Below, one piece after another: positions 27,389 through 35,624 of a stretch of 64,000 nucleotides of DNA. The notes under the pieces are model-generated. The model saw only the letters and a list, made by a program, of their open reading frames with translations. It did not search any database and was not told the origin of the DNA. A program made the translations under genes and the position numbers. The stretch is from Aquimarina amphilecti (GTDB lineage Bacteria > Bacteroidota > Bacteroidia > Flavobacteriales > Flavobacteriaceae), in NCBI RefSeq assembly GCF_900109375.1, contig NZ_FOAB01000001.1, forward strand, positions 186,001-250,000, given 5' to 3'. Every line of letters starts with the position of its first letter. Within the stretch, counting starts at the first letter, position 1.

Positions 27389-28105
27389 ATGAAGTTGTTA
27401 TTTACTCTGATTTTTTTATTCGGATCTACCCAGTATATCAACAAGGATATAACTAGAAAGGTTATTTCTGATGATGATTATAATTATACATTCTACGTTT
27501 CTAATAAGAATACATCAAGTTATCAAGATTTTAAAGAATATCATTGGTATAAAAGTGGGAAAATTCATTCCTCTTTCGGAGGTGGTGATGGCCAAATTTT
27601 ACACGGACACTATAATAAAACCTATAGAGACAATGGAATTGCGGAACAAGGGGGTTTTTATTATGGCCTTAAGAATGATACCTGGAGGAATTGGTATGAA
27701 AATGGAAAAATAAAAAATATATCTAATTGGCAAAAAGGATTTCTTTCAGGAACTTATAATGAGTTTACAGAATCTGGTGTTTTATTAGTTAGTGGGAAAT
27801 ATAAAAACAATAAAAAGCATGGTAGGTGGATTAGTCATAATACCAATGATACGCTTTATTTCAAAAAAGGAGAAAAAGTAATTAAAGAAGCCGCTGAAGA
27901 AGAAATTGAGGATGATAAGAAGAAGGGTATTATAGTAAAGACCAAAGACTTTTTTAAAGATATTTTCAGGAAGAAAACACCTGAAGAAAAAGAGAAAGCT
28001 AAGAAGGAAAAAGAGATCCGAAAGCAAAAGAAAGAAATAGACAAACGTAAAGAGTTAGTAAAAAAGAAAGAAGCTAGTAAAAAGAACACTCGAAAAAAAC
28101 AATAA
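27389..28105 (+). CDS. MORN-repeat (YwqK-like) exported protein heading the pseudopilus operon
   Basis: A 238-residue protein with a short signal-like hydrophobic N-terminus (about 1-17). Residues about 45-165 hold several MORN/YwqK-type repeats (WYKSGKIHS, TYRDNGIAEQGGFYYG, WRNWYENGKIKN, GTYNEFTESGVLLVSGKY). Residues about 180-238 form a strongly charged Lys/Glu tail, probably coiled coil. MORN repeats make flat beta-sheet scaffolds; no toxin-antitoxin role is indicated. It is separated from the next gene by only 4 bp, so it belongs to the operon. Its function in the secretion machine is unknown. Possible roles are a periplasmic scaffold or an accessory factor. Confidence 0.75.
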   Translation: MKLLFTLIFLFGSTQYINKDITRKVISDDDYNYTFYVSNKNTSSYQDFKEYHWYKSGKIHSSFGGGDGQILHGHYNKTYRDNGIAEQGGFYYGLKNDTWRNWYENGKIKNISNWQKGFLSGTYNEFTESGVLLVSGKYKNNKKHGRWISHNTNDTLYFKKGEKVIKEAAEEEIEDDKKKGIIVKTKDFFKDIFRKKTPEEKEKAKKEKEIRKQKKEIDKRKELVKKKEASKKNTRKKQ

Positions 28106-28109
28106 GTAA

Positions 28110-29342
28110 ATGTTAAAAGCGGGTTCTTTATTATATGCTATTTACGTTTGTCTCATTATTGCTATTCTCAGTGGTGGACTTATGTACGTCTTCACAATCA
28201 ATAAAACTTTAGCAACCAGACAATCTGTAAAAGAACAGCTTATAGATCGTTGTTCTTCTTGTTTTGATTACTTTTTGTCGAATTCCACATCATTGGGTAA
28301 AACAAATACGGAGCAAGTCGATTTATTTAATGATGGATTAATATGCGAATTCACAAAAGAAAGGTGGGGGATGTTTTCTAAATTATTGGGGAAAACTTTT
28401 TTTAAAAAAGATACAATTTATAAAAATTATATAATTGGAGAGGTGATTGATAGAGATCCAATAGCACTATATCTATGTGATTTTGGTGAAGAACTTAAAA
28501 TTTCTGGTACTACCAAAATTGTAGGAAATGTTAAGCTTCCTAAGAAAAGATATAAAACTGTTAATATTTTAGGCAATCAGCATGCAAATAACCCAAAACT
28601 AGAAGGAAGTATTTCAATTTCCTCTCAAAACTTACCTAAAATAATTTCGCCAAAATTAGAATATCCAAAAAACACAGTTCAAATAACCTTAGCAAAATTA
28701 AAAGAAAATCAACCAATTCATAGGGGGTTTGATCAACCAACTGGAATAGTTTATTTAGAAAAAGGAGAGACGCTAGATAGATTGAATATCAAAGGGAATT
28801 TTATATTTAAATCTAGAGATACTATTCGTGTTGATAATACTTCAACAATTGAAGATGTTATTATTCAAGCACCAAAAATAGTACTGGAAGAAGGTTTTGA
28901 AGGAAGTTTACAAATTTATGCAGATAAAGGAGTTGATATAGAATCAGATGTCAAATTAAGATATCCATCTTGTATCGTAATAGAGGCTTCTACAAGAGAT
29001 TATAAAAAGAAAATTAATATAGCTGAAGATGTAAAGATTTATGGTGGAATTGTAATCAATGGATCGAGTTTTAGAGAAAAGCAAAACAACTTTGTTTCCA
29101 TTGATGAAAACTCTTTAGTGGTAGGAGATGTTTACTGTAATGGTATCATGGAATTAAAGGGGAGTATTATAGGTTCTTTGTATACACATAAGTTACAATT
29201 AGAAACTAGAAGTTCTAAGTATGCTGATGTTATCTTAAACGGTGTAATCGATGCTACAGAATTACCAAATAACTTTGTAAGATTACCATTATTTGGAAAT
29301 ACGGGAGAAAATAGACTTGAAAGAATTAAAAACATACAATAA
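28110..29342 (+). CDS. Large GspK/PilX-like pseudopilin with bactofilin-like beta-repeat body
   Basis: A 410-residue protein. The N-terminus MLKAGSLLYAIYVCLIIAIL looks like a prepilin: a short basic leader, KA/GS junction and a long hydrophobic helix, but with no glutamate at +5. Lack of Glu5 is characteristic of the tip pseudopilin GspK/PilX. The rest (about 130-400) is beta-rich with repeating hydrophobic strands (ISGTTKIVGNVKLP, LKGSIIGSLYTHK), like bactofilin or polymer-forming beta-helices, and unlike the alpha-helical domain of classic GspK. Cysteines in RCSSCFDYF might form a disulfide. It is followed by the minor pseudopilin genes. The K-type call rests on N-terminus and gene order. 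Confidence 0.65.
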   Translation: MLKAGSLLYAIYVCLIIAILSGGLMYVFTINKTLATRQSVKEQLIDRCSSCFDYFLSNSTSLGKTNTEQVDLFNDGLICEFTKERWGMFSKLLGKTFFKKDTIYKNYIIGEVIDRDPIALYLCDFGEELKISGTTKIVGNVKLPKKRYKTVNILGNQHANNPKLEGSISISSQNLPKIISPKLEYPKNTVQITLAKLKENQPIHRGFDQPTGIVYLEKGETLDRLNIKGNFIFKSRDTIRVDNTSTIEDVIIQAPKIVLEEGFEGSLQIYADKGVDIESDVKLRYPSCIVIEASTRDYKKKINIAEDVKIYGGIVINGSSFREKQNNFVSIDENSLVVGDVYCNGIMELKGSIIGSLYTHKLQLETRSSKYADVILNGVIDATELPNNFVRLPLFGNTGENRLERIKNIQ

Positions 29343-29685
29343 ATATTTCCTTAAAGGAAGTTCATTAATTGAATCGGTAATAGCCATTTCGATTATAGCT
29401 ACTTGTTTATTAGTAGCGATTAGGTTGTACGCTGCCGTTTTAAATAGCAGCTCGTCTTTGAGTTCTTATAAAATAAAATTTACAGTAGCAGAACTACATA
29501 ATGACGCTAAAATAACTAGTGATTTTGATGATAAATTATATGAATTTAAAACATATTCCATTCAAAAGAAAGTTGAAGATTTTCAAAGCAAAAAGGAGTT
29601 GAAGAATGTAAAATATATAGTACGAACAGCTTCAGATACTATTGTATATAACTATTTGTTAGCCAATAAAAAAAGCAATGAGTAA
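29317..29685 (+). CDS. Minor pseudopilin (PilV/GspI-like)
   Basis: About 122 residues. The prepilin segment KG^SSLIESVIAISIIATCL has Gly at -1 and Glu at +5, a canonical processing site for the prepilin peptidase encoded in the same operon. A single hydrophobic helix is followed by a small globular domain. The open frame extends to a TTG at 29293, deep in the preceding gene. The TTG at 29317 (KELKTYNKYFLKG) gives a leader of ordinary length and is preferred; both overlap the previous stop. It overlaps the next gene by 8 bp, so translation is likely coupled. Confidence 0.8.
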   Translation: MKELKTYNKYFLKGSSLIESVIAISIIATCLLVAIRLYAAVLNSSSSLSSYKIKFTVAELHNDAKITSDFDDKLYEFKTYSIQKKVEDFQSKKELKNVKYIVRTASDTIVYNYLLANKKSNE

Positions 29686-30142
29686 GGTAAGAGCATTTAC
29701 CATATTAGAAATGTTAATTAACCTGACTATTATGTCAATCATAATGGGGTTAATATATTTTGCATATGCCTCATTTGTAAAACAGGTAATAAATTACCAA
29801 GTTTCTATAGATGAACAAAATGAATTGACAACAAGTTATGTACAACTAAGAACTGATTTTTTTAATGCAGAGAGGATTGTAAAATCTTATAAAGGATTTA
29901 AAGTGATTCCGTATAATAATAAAGAAATAGAATATAAAATTACGGATAAATATCTTATTAGAAGACAAGTTCATATGCTAGATACCTTGTCTATAAATAA
30001 GCTTACGATTTCGTCTGATTTTAATATCATTACGAAAGAAGACCTTATTACTAAAATGATCGTAGAAACGACGCTATTTGATGAACCAATAGAGTTTGTA
30101 ATTGCTAAAGATTATGCTCCTAATCTTAAACTGAAATTGTAA
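29678..30142 (+). CDS. Minor pseudopilin (GspJ/PilW-like)
   Basis: A 154-residue protein with the prepilin segment MSKVRA^FTILEMLINLTIM: F at +1, T at +2, L at +4 and E at +5 as in type IV pilins. However, the residue before the cut is Ala, not the usual Gly. A 20-residue hydrophobic helix and a beta-rich globular part follow. Size and position after an I/V-type minor pseudopilin suggest the J/W role. Its stop overlaps the start of the GspF gene (TAATG). Confidence 0.8.
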   Translation: MSKVRAFTILEMLINLTIMSIIMGLIYFAYASFVKQVINYQVSIDEQNELTTSYVQLRTDFFNAERIVKSYKGFKVIPYNNKEIEYKITDKYLIRRQVHMLDTLSINKLTISSDFNIITKEDLITKMIVETTLFDEPIEFVIAKDYAPNLKLKL

Positions 30143-31284
30143 TGGGAATTGATATAAGTAAAATTCATAAAAACACTAATGTTAAGACAGAGAATAAATC
30201 ATCTTCTGTTGGAGACTTCTTTAGCCAAGAATTGAGTTTTTCCAAAAAAATTGGAGCAAAGGAAAAAGTAGTGTTGTATAAGGATTTATCTACACTGCTT
30301 AATGCAGGTGTAGATTTTAAAACAGCACTTGAAATATTAGCAAATCAGCAGAAAAAGAAACACCTAAAAGAATTGATTTTAGAATTAAAATCCAAAATTG
30401 TAAAAGGAAAAAGCTTTTATGAAGCTCTAGAAAATACAGGGCTTTTTTCTTCATATGAGTATTTTAGTATCAAGATAGGTGAGGAGACTAAAAAATTAGA
30501 TACTGTTCTGTTGGAGTTACATAAATATTTTAAACGTCAGATTAAATTAAGAAAACAAATTATCTCAGTGATTACATATCCGTCATTTGTTTTAGTATTG
30601 ACTGTTGGTGTTCTATACTTTATGTTGACCTATGTAGTTCCAATGTTTAAATCTATATTTAATCAGTTTGATGGAGACCTTCCCGCATTAACAAAAAACA
30701 TCATTGTATTGTCGGAAAAGTTCCCGACCATATTTGTAGGCATATTGGTTGTTGTTATAACTAGTATGTTTTTATTTAAAATATATGGACAGAATCCTTC
30801 ATTTAGAAATATAAAATCAAAAATTATTTTAAAAATTCCTTTTTTCGGGAAACTAGTTAAGATGGTATATCTGGCAAGGTATTGTCAGTTTTTAGATTTA
30901 CTATTGACTTCAAAAACTTCATTAACCGAATCGTTGGATATGGTGAAAAAGATGATTGGTTTTTATCCAATAGAATCATCAATTGATCCTATTAGGAATG
31001 ACGTAATTAAAGGAATCCCTTTTGCGGCCGCTATGAAGAAACATAAAATCTATGAGTATAAATTGATTTCTATGGTAGAAGTGGCCGAAGAAATTAATGA
31101 ACTGGATACTATGTTTTCTAGACTCGCTGATGAGTATGATGAAGAAGTAGAGCATAAAACTAAGATGATTGGAGTAATTCTTGAACCATTGATAATTATT
31201 GTCATTGGTTTAATAGTTGGTCTGATAATGGTGGCTATGTATGCACCAATGTTTGACCTGAGTAAAATTATAAATGGAAATTAA
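30142..31284 (+). CDS. Inner-membrane platform protein GspF/PilC
   Basis: A 380-residue protein with two T2SSF domains (about 48-170 and 235-370). They are marked by LYKDLSTLLNAGVDFKTALE and by CQFLDLLLTSKTSLTESLDMV in parallel positions. Three membrane segments lie at about 148-170, 193-213 and 350-375, the last ending IIVIGLIVGLIMVAMYAPMF, which is highly typical. It is the rotor or platform on which the ATPase GspE works. It starts by TAATG overlap with the preceding pseudopilin gene. A promoter-like sequence for the next gene begins 30 bp after its stop. Confidence 0.95.
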   Translation: MGIDISKIHKNTNVKTENKSSSVGDFFSQELSFSKKIGAKEKVVLYKDLSTLLNAGVDFKTALEILANQQKKKHLKELILELKSKIVKGKSFYEALENTGLFSSYEYFSIKIGEETKKLDTVLLELHKYFKRQIKLRKQIISVITYPSFVLVLTVGVLYFMLTYVVPMFKSIFNQFDGDLPALTKNIIVLSEKFPTIFVGILVVVITSMFLFKIYGQNPSFRNIKSKIILKIPFFGKLVKMVYLARYCQFLDLLLTSKTSLTESLDMVKKMIGFYPIESSIDPIRNDVIKGIPFAAAMKKHKIYEYKLISMVEVAEEINELDTMFSRLADEYDEEVEHKTKMIGVILEPLIIIVIGLIVGLIMVAMYAPMFDLSKIINGN

Positions 31285-31313
31285 AAAATTTAGATTTTGT
31301 TAACACAATTTAA

Positions 31314-31332
31314 TACTTTTGCAAACCCTAAA
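31314..31332 (+). promoter_or_regulatory. Internal promoter-like sequence before the major pseudopilin gene
   Basis: TACTTTTG (31314-31321) matches TAnnTTTG exactly. The string TTTGCAAACCCTAAA (31318-31332) is identical to that at the operon promoter (27363-27377). No well-spaced -33 TTTG is visible. It lies in the 87-bp gap between gspF and the pseudopilin ATG at 31372. Confidence 0.55.
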
Positions 31333-31337
31333 TCTAT

Positions 31338-31355
31338 CTTAATGAATTCATTAAG
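31338..31355. repeat. 18-bp perfect palindrome in the major pseudopilin leader
   Basis: CTTAATGAATTCATTAAG reads the same on both strands. It lies just downstream of the probable transcription start and 16 bp before the ATG at 31372. A dimeric repressor site is the simplest explanation. As it has no loop, it is a poor RNA hairpin. Confidence 0.65.
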
Positions 31356-31371
31356 ATTTTATAACAAACCT

Positions 31372-31782
31372 ATGAAACGCAAAAATAACTGGTATGCTGC
31401 TGCATATTCTATGACAGAGATATTGATCGTACTATGTATTATTGGTATTTTGTTGCTAATGGTTCTTCCAAGTCAAACTTCTGTTATTACTCAGGCTAAA
31501 TCCATAGAAGCGCAGAGTATGTTAAATCATCTTTATGGATTGGAAAAAAATTACTTTTTCAGACATTCTAAATACACAGCCGATTTTGATGAATTAGGTT
31601 TTGAGCCGGCCTTGACAATAGAACAAGGAGGACAAGCGGTATATAGAATAGAAATTATTGAAGCTTCTACAAATTCATTTAAAGCTTCGGCTACTTCTTT
31701 ATCTGATTTTGATGATGATGGTAATTATAATACCTGGGAGATTGATCAAAAAAAGACGTTAAAAGAAACGGTTAAAGATTGA
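31372..31782 (+). CDS. Probable major pseudopilin (GspG/PilE-like)
   Basis: A 136-residue protein when started at the ATG at 31372 (MKRKNNWYAA). The open frame extends to a TTG at 31297, but that would include the promoter-like sequence and palindrome. The prepilin segment AA^YSMTEILIVLCIIGILLL places Glu at +5 with Ala at -1 and Tyr at +1. A long hydrophobic helix, then AKSIEAQSMLNHLYGLEKNYFF and a Tyr/Phe-rich region follow. The C-terminal ASATSLSDFDDDGNYNTWEI holds an acidic DFDDDGN loop like the calcium site of GspG. With its own promoter and GspG-like loop, it is likely the most abundant pseudopilus subunit. The next gene starts 4 bp after its stop. Confidence 0.82.
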   Translation: MKRKNNWYAAAYSMTEILIVLCIIGILLLMVLPSQTSVITQAKSIEAQSMLNHLYGLEKNYFFRHSKYTADFDELGFEPALTIEQGGQAVYRIEIIEASTNSFKASATSLSDFDDDGNYNTWEIDQKKTLKETVKD

Positions 31783-31786
31783 TTCG

Positions 31787-32275
31787 TTGGATATTTTAAT
31801 TCAAATAACCCTAATACTGTTACTAATTTTGGTATTTATTCAAGATTTAAAGCTTAGAGCTATCCATATACTATTGCCAGTTTTTATTTTAATTTTGGGA
31901 TTGGTTACCTATTTTAAAGCTGGTTATAGTGTAATTGGATTGTTATATAGTTTAGCGTTTTTACTAGTTACTTTTGGAGGTCTATATTTGTATTTGTCAG
32001 CTAAAAATAGAAGATTAACTAATCCGTTTAAGAAGAACATGGGATTAGGAGATGTATTATTCTTTTCAGCAGTAATTCCTTTTTTCTCTCTTCATAATTA
32101 TATTTTATTTTTTATAACGGGTATGTTATTTTCAATAGTTGGGTTTTTAATAATCAAATTAATTGTTAAAACGAATTTAGTTCCATTAGCAGGACTTTTA
32201 GCGTTGTATTTAGTATTGCTGAAAGTAGGAAGTTATATAGCAGGGTTTGATATTTTTTTTACTAATCTTTTATAA
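31787..32275 (+). CDS. Prepilin peptidase (A24 family, peptidase domain only)
   Basis: A 162-residue membrane protein starting at TTG with about five hydrophobic segments. The two catalytic aspartates of the A24 family are present: one in LVFIQDLKLRAI (about 22) and the second in the GxGD motif of MGLGDVLFF (about 87). It lacks the N-terminal Cys-rich methyltransferase domain of PilD, so it probably cleaves but may not N-methylate the pseudopilins. Its substrates would be the four prepilin-like proteins of the operon, of which at least two have Ala at -1. Confidence 0.88.
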   Translation: MDILIQITLILLLILVFIQDLKLRAIHILLPVFILILGLVTYFKAGYSVIGLLYSLAFLLVTFGGLYLYLSAKNRRLTNPFKKNMGLGDVLFFSAVIPFFSLHNYILFFITGMLFSIVGFLIIKLIVKTNLVPLAGLLALYLVLLKVGSYIAGFDIFFTNLL

Positions 32276-32277
32276 TT

Positions 32278-33708
32278 ATGGATATAGTAAAAGAAATAAT
32301 ACTAAGTACAGAGGAACAACAAATCATTAGCTCGGATTTGGCACATAATTATCAGATTGTTCCTAAAGAAGATACTGCTAATCTAATAAGTTTTTTTATA
32401 TCAGAATCAGCCTCAAAAGAAACTGTTAAGGATGAGTTAGAGTTGATTTTAGGGAAAAGTATAAAGTTATATACAGTTTCTATTGATATTATAAATAGAG
32501 CTTTAATATTATATTATAGAAAAGGTAAAAGAGATACTGGTCAAGACAATTCTAATACTGAAAAGTTCAAGTTTGCTTCTCAAGATTTTTTAGAAGAATT
32601 AATTTTTGAAGCAAAAGATATTGGAAGTAGTGATATCCATTTTGAAGTTTTTAAAGACGAAGCAAGAGTTAGATATCGAATAGATGGTAAACTTACTGAA
32701 AAATATAAAATTGAAAGAGATAATTACTTAGAACTAGTTAATAAGATTAAGATTAAATCAAATCTTGATATTACGGAAAAGAGATTACCTCAGGATGGCC
32801 GTATTAATTATGATGATTTTGATATAAGAGTTTCCATTTTACCGACTTTACATGGTGAAAAAATAGTAATGCGAATACTCGGAAGAGATACTGCTCATCT
32901 TAGTATGGATAAATTGGGAATGGCGCAGAATGAAAAAGAGTTGTATCTAGAAGCATTAAAGGCATCCAAAGGAATTATTCTTATTAGTGGTCCAACAGGG
33001 TCTGGTAAAACAACTACGTTATATGCAAGTTTAAAAGAATTAAATAAAGTTACTAGCAATATAGTTACTGTAGAAGATCCTATAGAATATACGCTGAAAG
33101 GTATTAACCAAGTGCAACTAAGAGAAGATATAGGGTTAACATTTACGAATGCACTTAAGACATTTCTTAGACAGGATCCTGATATTATTATGTTAGGAGA
33201 GATAAGAGATGGAGCTACCGCAGAAATGGCTATTAGAGCAAGCCTTACGGGGCATTTGGTACTATCGACTATTCATACAAATTCTGCATTAGGAACAATT
33301 TCTAGATTAATAGATATGGGAGTTCCAGCTTTTCTTATTGCAGAAACTTTAAAGATTTCTGTAGCACAAAGGTTGGTAAGAAAATTATGTAATACTTGTA
33401 AGGAATCTGCAGTACTAAAAGGGAATGAATATAATAATGAAACTTTTGATGGTATTAAAGAGCATTGGATATCTAAAGGGTGCGAAAATTGCCATTATAC
33501 TGGTTATAAAGGAAGAACTGCTATTTATGAAATTATACCTATAGATAGCATATTGACTCAAGAAATAAAGAAAAACTCAACAAATCTGGAAGAATCTATT
33601 TCAGATTATAAAGAATCGAATTTGTCGGGGAAAGCAATTCGATTAGTACAAAACGGAATAACATCTATTGAGGAAGTATACTCAATTATTATAGAAAATA
33701 AGGGATGA
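32278..33708 (+). CDS. Secretion/pilus assembly ATPase GspE/PilB
   Basis: A 476-residue hexameric cytosolic ATPase of the GspE/PulE family. An N-terminal domain (about 1-95) is followed by the core. Seen are the Walker A motif GPTGSGKTTT (about 238-247), Asp box ITVEDPIEY-like VTVEDPIEYTLKGINQVQL, Walker B IIMLGEIRD (about 302-310) and the His box TGHLVLSTIHTN. Tetracysteine zinc motif residues CNTC and CENC (about 371-374 and 402-405) identify an assembly ATPase (GspE/PilB) rather than the retraction ATPase PilT, which is absent from the window. It overlaps the secretin gene by 4 bp (ATGA). Confidence 0.97.
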   Translation: MDIVKEIILSTEEQQIISSDLAHNYQIVPKEDTANLISFFISESASKETVKDELELILGKSIKLYTVSIDIINRALILYYRKGKRDTGQDNSNTEKFKFASQDFLEELIFEAKDIGSSDIHFEVFKDEARVRYRIDGKLTEKYKIERDNYLELVNKIKIKSNLDITEKRLPQDGRINYDDFDIRVSILPTLHGEKIVMRILGRDTAHLSMDKLGMAQNEKELYLEALKASKGIILISGPTGSGKTTTLYASLKELNKVTSNIVTVEDPIEYTLKGINQVQLREDIGLTFTNALKTFLRQDPDIIMLGEIRDGATAEMAIRASLTGHLVLSTIHTNSALGTISRLIDMGVPAFLIAETLKISVAQRLVRKLCNTCKESAVLKGNEYNNETFDGIKEHWISKGCENCHYTGYKGRTAIYEIIPIDSILTQEIKKNSTNLEESISDYKESNLSGKAIRLVQNGITSIEEVYSIIIENKG

Positions 33709-35624
33709 TAAGAAAGATACTATTGATTAGCTATTTACTCACAATTAATTTCTTGTGCGCACAGAATGCACCAGTAACTATTGAAGAAAAATTAAATGAA
33801 ATAGCTCAAACGAAAATAGGTTTAGAAGAAGTAACTCAATTGGATGTTTCTGGTTTAACATTATTTGAAATTATAACCTCTCTGGGAGAAGAGCATCAAC
33901 TTAATGTTGTGGCGGATTCTGGACTAAGTCAAATGGTTACAAGTAACTTTTTTGATGTCAAAGTTAAAGATGTTTTTCTCTTTTTAATTAGAACCTATGA
34001 TTTGGATGTGGAGTTTATGAATAATATTATTGTTTTTAAACAACGTGAAATAATTAAGCAAGCGCCAAAGCCAAAGCGAAAAAAAGAATTAGATATTCGT
34101 TATAGTAAGCAAAATGATTTTCTTTCTGTTAAGCTTAAAAATGATTCCTTACCATCTGTAGCGGCAAAAATCACAGAATTAACAAATAAGAATGTTGTGC
34201 TTGCGCCAGATGTTAAAAGTATGAGTGTTTCTGCATATATCATAAATAGACCTTTTGATCAGGTAATTGATATGATAGCTAAATCAAATCAGATGATTGC
34301 AGAAGTAGATGAAAACGGATTTTATTTTCTAACAAAAGATATAGAAGTTCAAACTGCATCAAATACGAACCCTAGGAATAATTCAAGAAGAAGATCATCA
34401 AGAACTTCTAATAAAAATGTTTCAGGAGATTTAGATATCAAATTACAGGATAATGGTTATTTAAGTATCAAAGCATTTGATGCTAATGCAACTGAAATTA
34501 TTACGAAAGCTGCTGAGTTATTACAGCTTGGTTATGCGATGTATGATAAACCAGATGAAATTATCACTACTATTTTTTCTGAAGAAATAGATTTTGATAG
34601 TTTATTGAAACATATATTTAGAGGAAAAAAATTCGCAGTTAATAGGTCAGATGAATTTTATTTAATAGGTAAAGAGACTACAGCTGGTCTTAGAACAACA
34701 GAGTTAATCCAATTAGAAAATAGAACTATTGAATCCGTATTAGCAACACTTCCTAAATCTTTAACGCAAGATGTAGAAATCCAAGAGTTCGTAGAACTTA
34801 ATGGAATGCTTGTTTCTGGATCTCAACCAGTGATTATGGAGTTAGCTCAGGTTATCCGAAAACTGGATAAAGTAGTTCCACTAGTACAAATAGAAGTATT
34901 AGTTGTTCAGTATAATAAGTCTTATGATATTCAGACTGGTTTACAGGCAATTCTTGGGGATGGATCTGAAGATGTGAAAACACAAGGAAATATTTTCCCT
35001 AATACAGATGTTACTGTTAACTCGGGTACTATCAACCAATTAATAGATGCGTTTAATGGACTTGGAATTATTAATATAGGAAAAGTAACTAAGAATTTCT
35101 ATGCTAATCTAAGTGCTTTAGAAAATAATTCTATTGTCAATCTAAAATCTACTCCTAAGATAGCTACATTAAGCGGTCATGAAGCTAGTATTTCTATTGG
35201 AGAAACAGATTATTATTTTGAGCAAACTAACAGATTGATTAATACAGGAGTAAATGATAATATTTTGCAATCTGGTCAATGGAAACCTACTGAAGCGAAT
35301 TTAAGTGTAAATATAAAACCATTTGTTTCTCTTGATGAGCACGTTACTTTAGAAATTGCCGTAGAGAAAAGTGCGTTTCTAGGAAGAGCAGGAGAAAGTG
35401 CTCCTCCAAGTAAATCCACACAAAAATTTGAATCATTGATTAGAGTGAGAAATAATGAGATGATATTATTAGGGGGGCTAGATGAATTAGAGCGAGAAAA
35501 CTCTGGTAGTGGAACTCCTGTGCTATCAAGAATACCGATTATTAAATGGTTTTTTAGTAGTAAGAGAAAAGCCAGAGATAAATCTAAATTACACGTATTT
35601 ATTAAGCCTACAGTAATATATTAA
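33705..35624 (+). CDS. Outer-membrane secretin (GspD/PilQ family)
   Basis: A 639-residue exported protein. It has a signal peptide (about 1-20, LLTINFLCAQ), then an STN-type domain (about 45-110) and further N-type ring domains (about 125-420) with a basic Ser/Arg/Asn linker near residues 222-245. The secretin barrel domain (about 425-639) shows VEVLVVQYNKSYDIQTGLQ, LKSTPKIATLSGHEASISIG and the terminal MILLGGLDELE...VLSRIPIIKWFF...KLHVFIKPTVI, all canonical. It forms the gated pore in the outer membrane. No lipobox, so it may need a pilotin. It shares one base with the next gene (TAATG). Confidence 0.96.
   Translation: MIRKILLISYLLTINFLCAQNAPVTIEEKLNEIAQTKIGLEEVTQLDVSGLTLFEIITSLGEEHQLNVVADSGLSQMVTSNFFDVKVKDVFLFLIRTYDLDVEFMNNIIVFKQREIIKQAPKPKRKKELDIRYSKQNDFLSVKLKNDSLPSVAAKITELTNKNVVLAPDVKSMSVSAYIINRPFDQVIDMIAKSNQMIAEVDENGFYFLTKDIEVQTASNTNPRNNSRRRSSRTSNKNVSGDLDIKLQDNGYLSIKAFDANATEIITKAAELLQLGYAMYDKPDEIITTIFSEEIDFDSLLKHIFRGKKFAVNRSDEFYLIGKETTAGLRTTELIQLENRTIESVLATLPKSLTQDVEIQEFVELNGMLVSGSQPVIMELAQVIRKLDKVVPLVQIEVLVVQYNKSYDIQTGLQAILGDGSEDVKTQGNIFPNTDVTVNSGTINQLIDAFNGLGIINIGKVTKNFYANLSALENNSIVNLKSTPKIATLSGHEASISIGETDYYFEQTNRLINTGVNDNILQSGQWKPTEANLSVNIKPFVSLDEHVTLEIAVEKSAFLGRAGESAPPSKSTQKFESLIRVRNNEMILLGGLDELERENSGSGTPVLSRIPIIKWFFSSKRKARDKSKLHVFIKPTVIY

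Noticed and set aside
27785..28089. Two overlapping antisense open frames rich in Phe/Leu/Ser
   Set aside because: They are the complement of the Lys/Glu-rich tail of the MORN protein; A-rich codons read as F/S/L on the other strand.
31297..31371. TTG-started N-terminal extension of the major pseudopilin
   Set aside because: It would contain the promoter-like box and palindrome and give an overly long prepilin leader; the ATG at 31372 is preferred.
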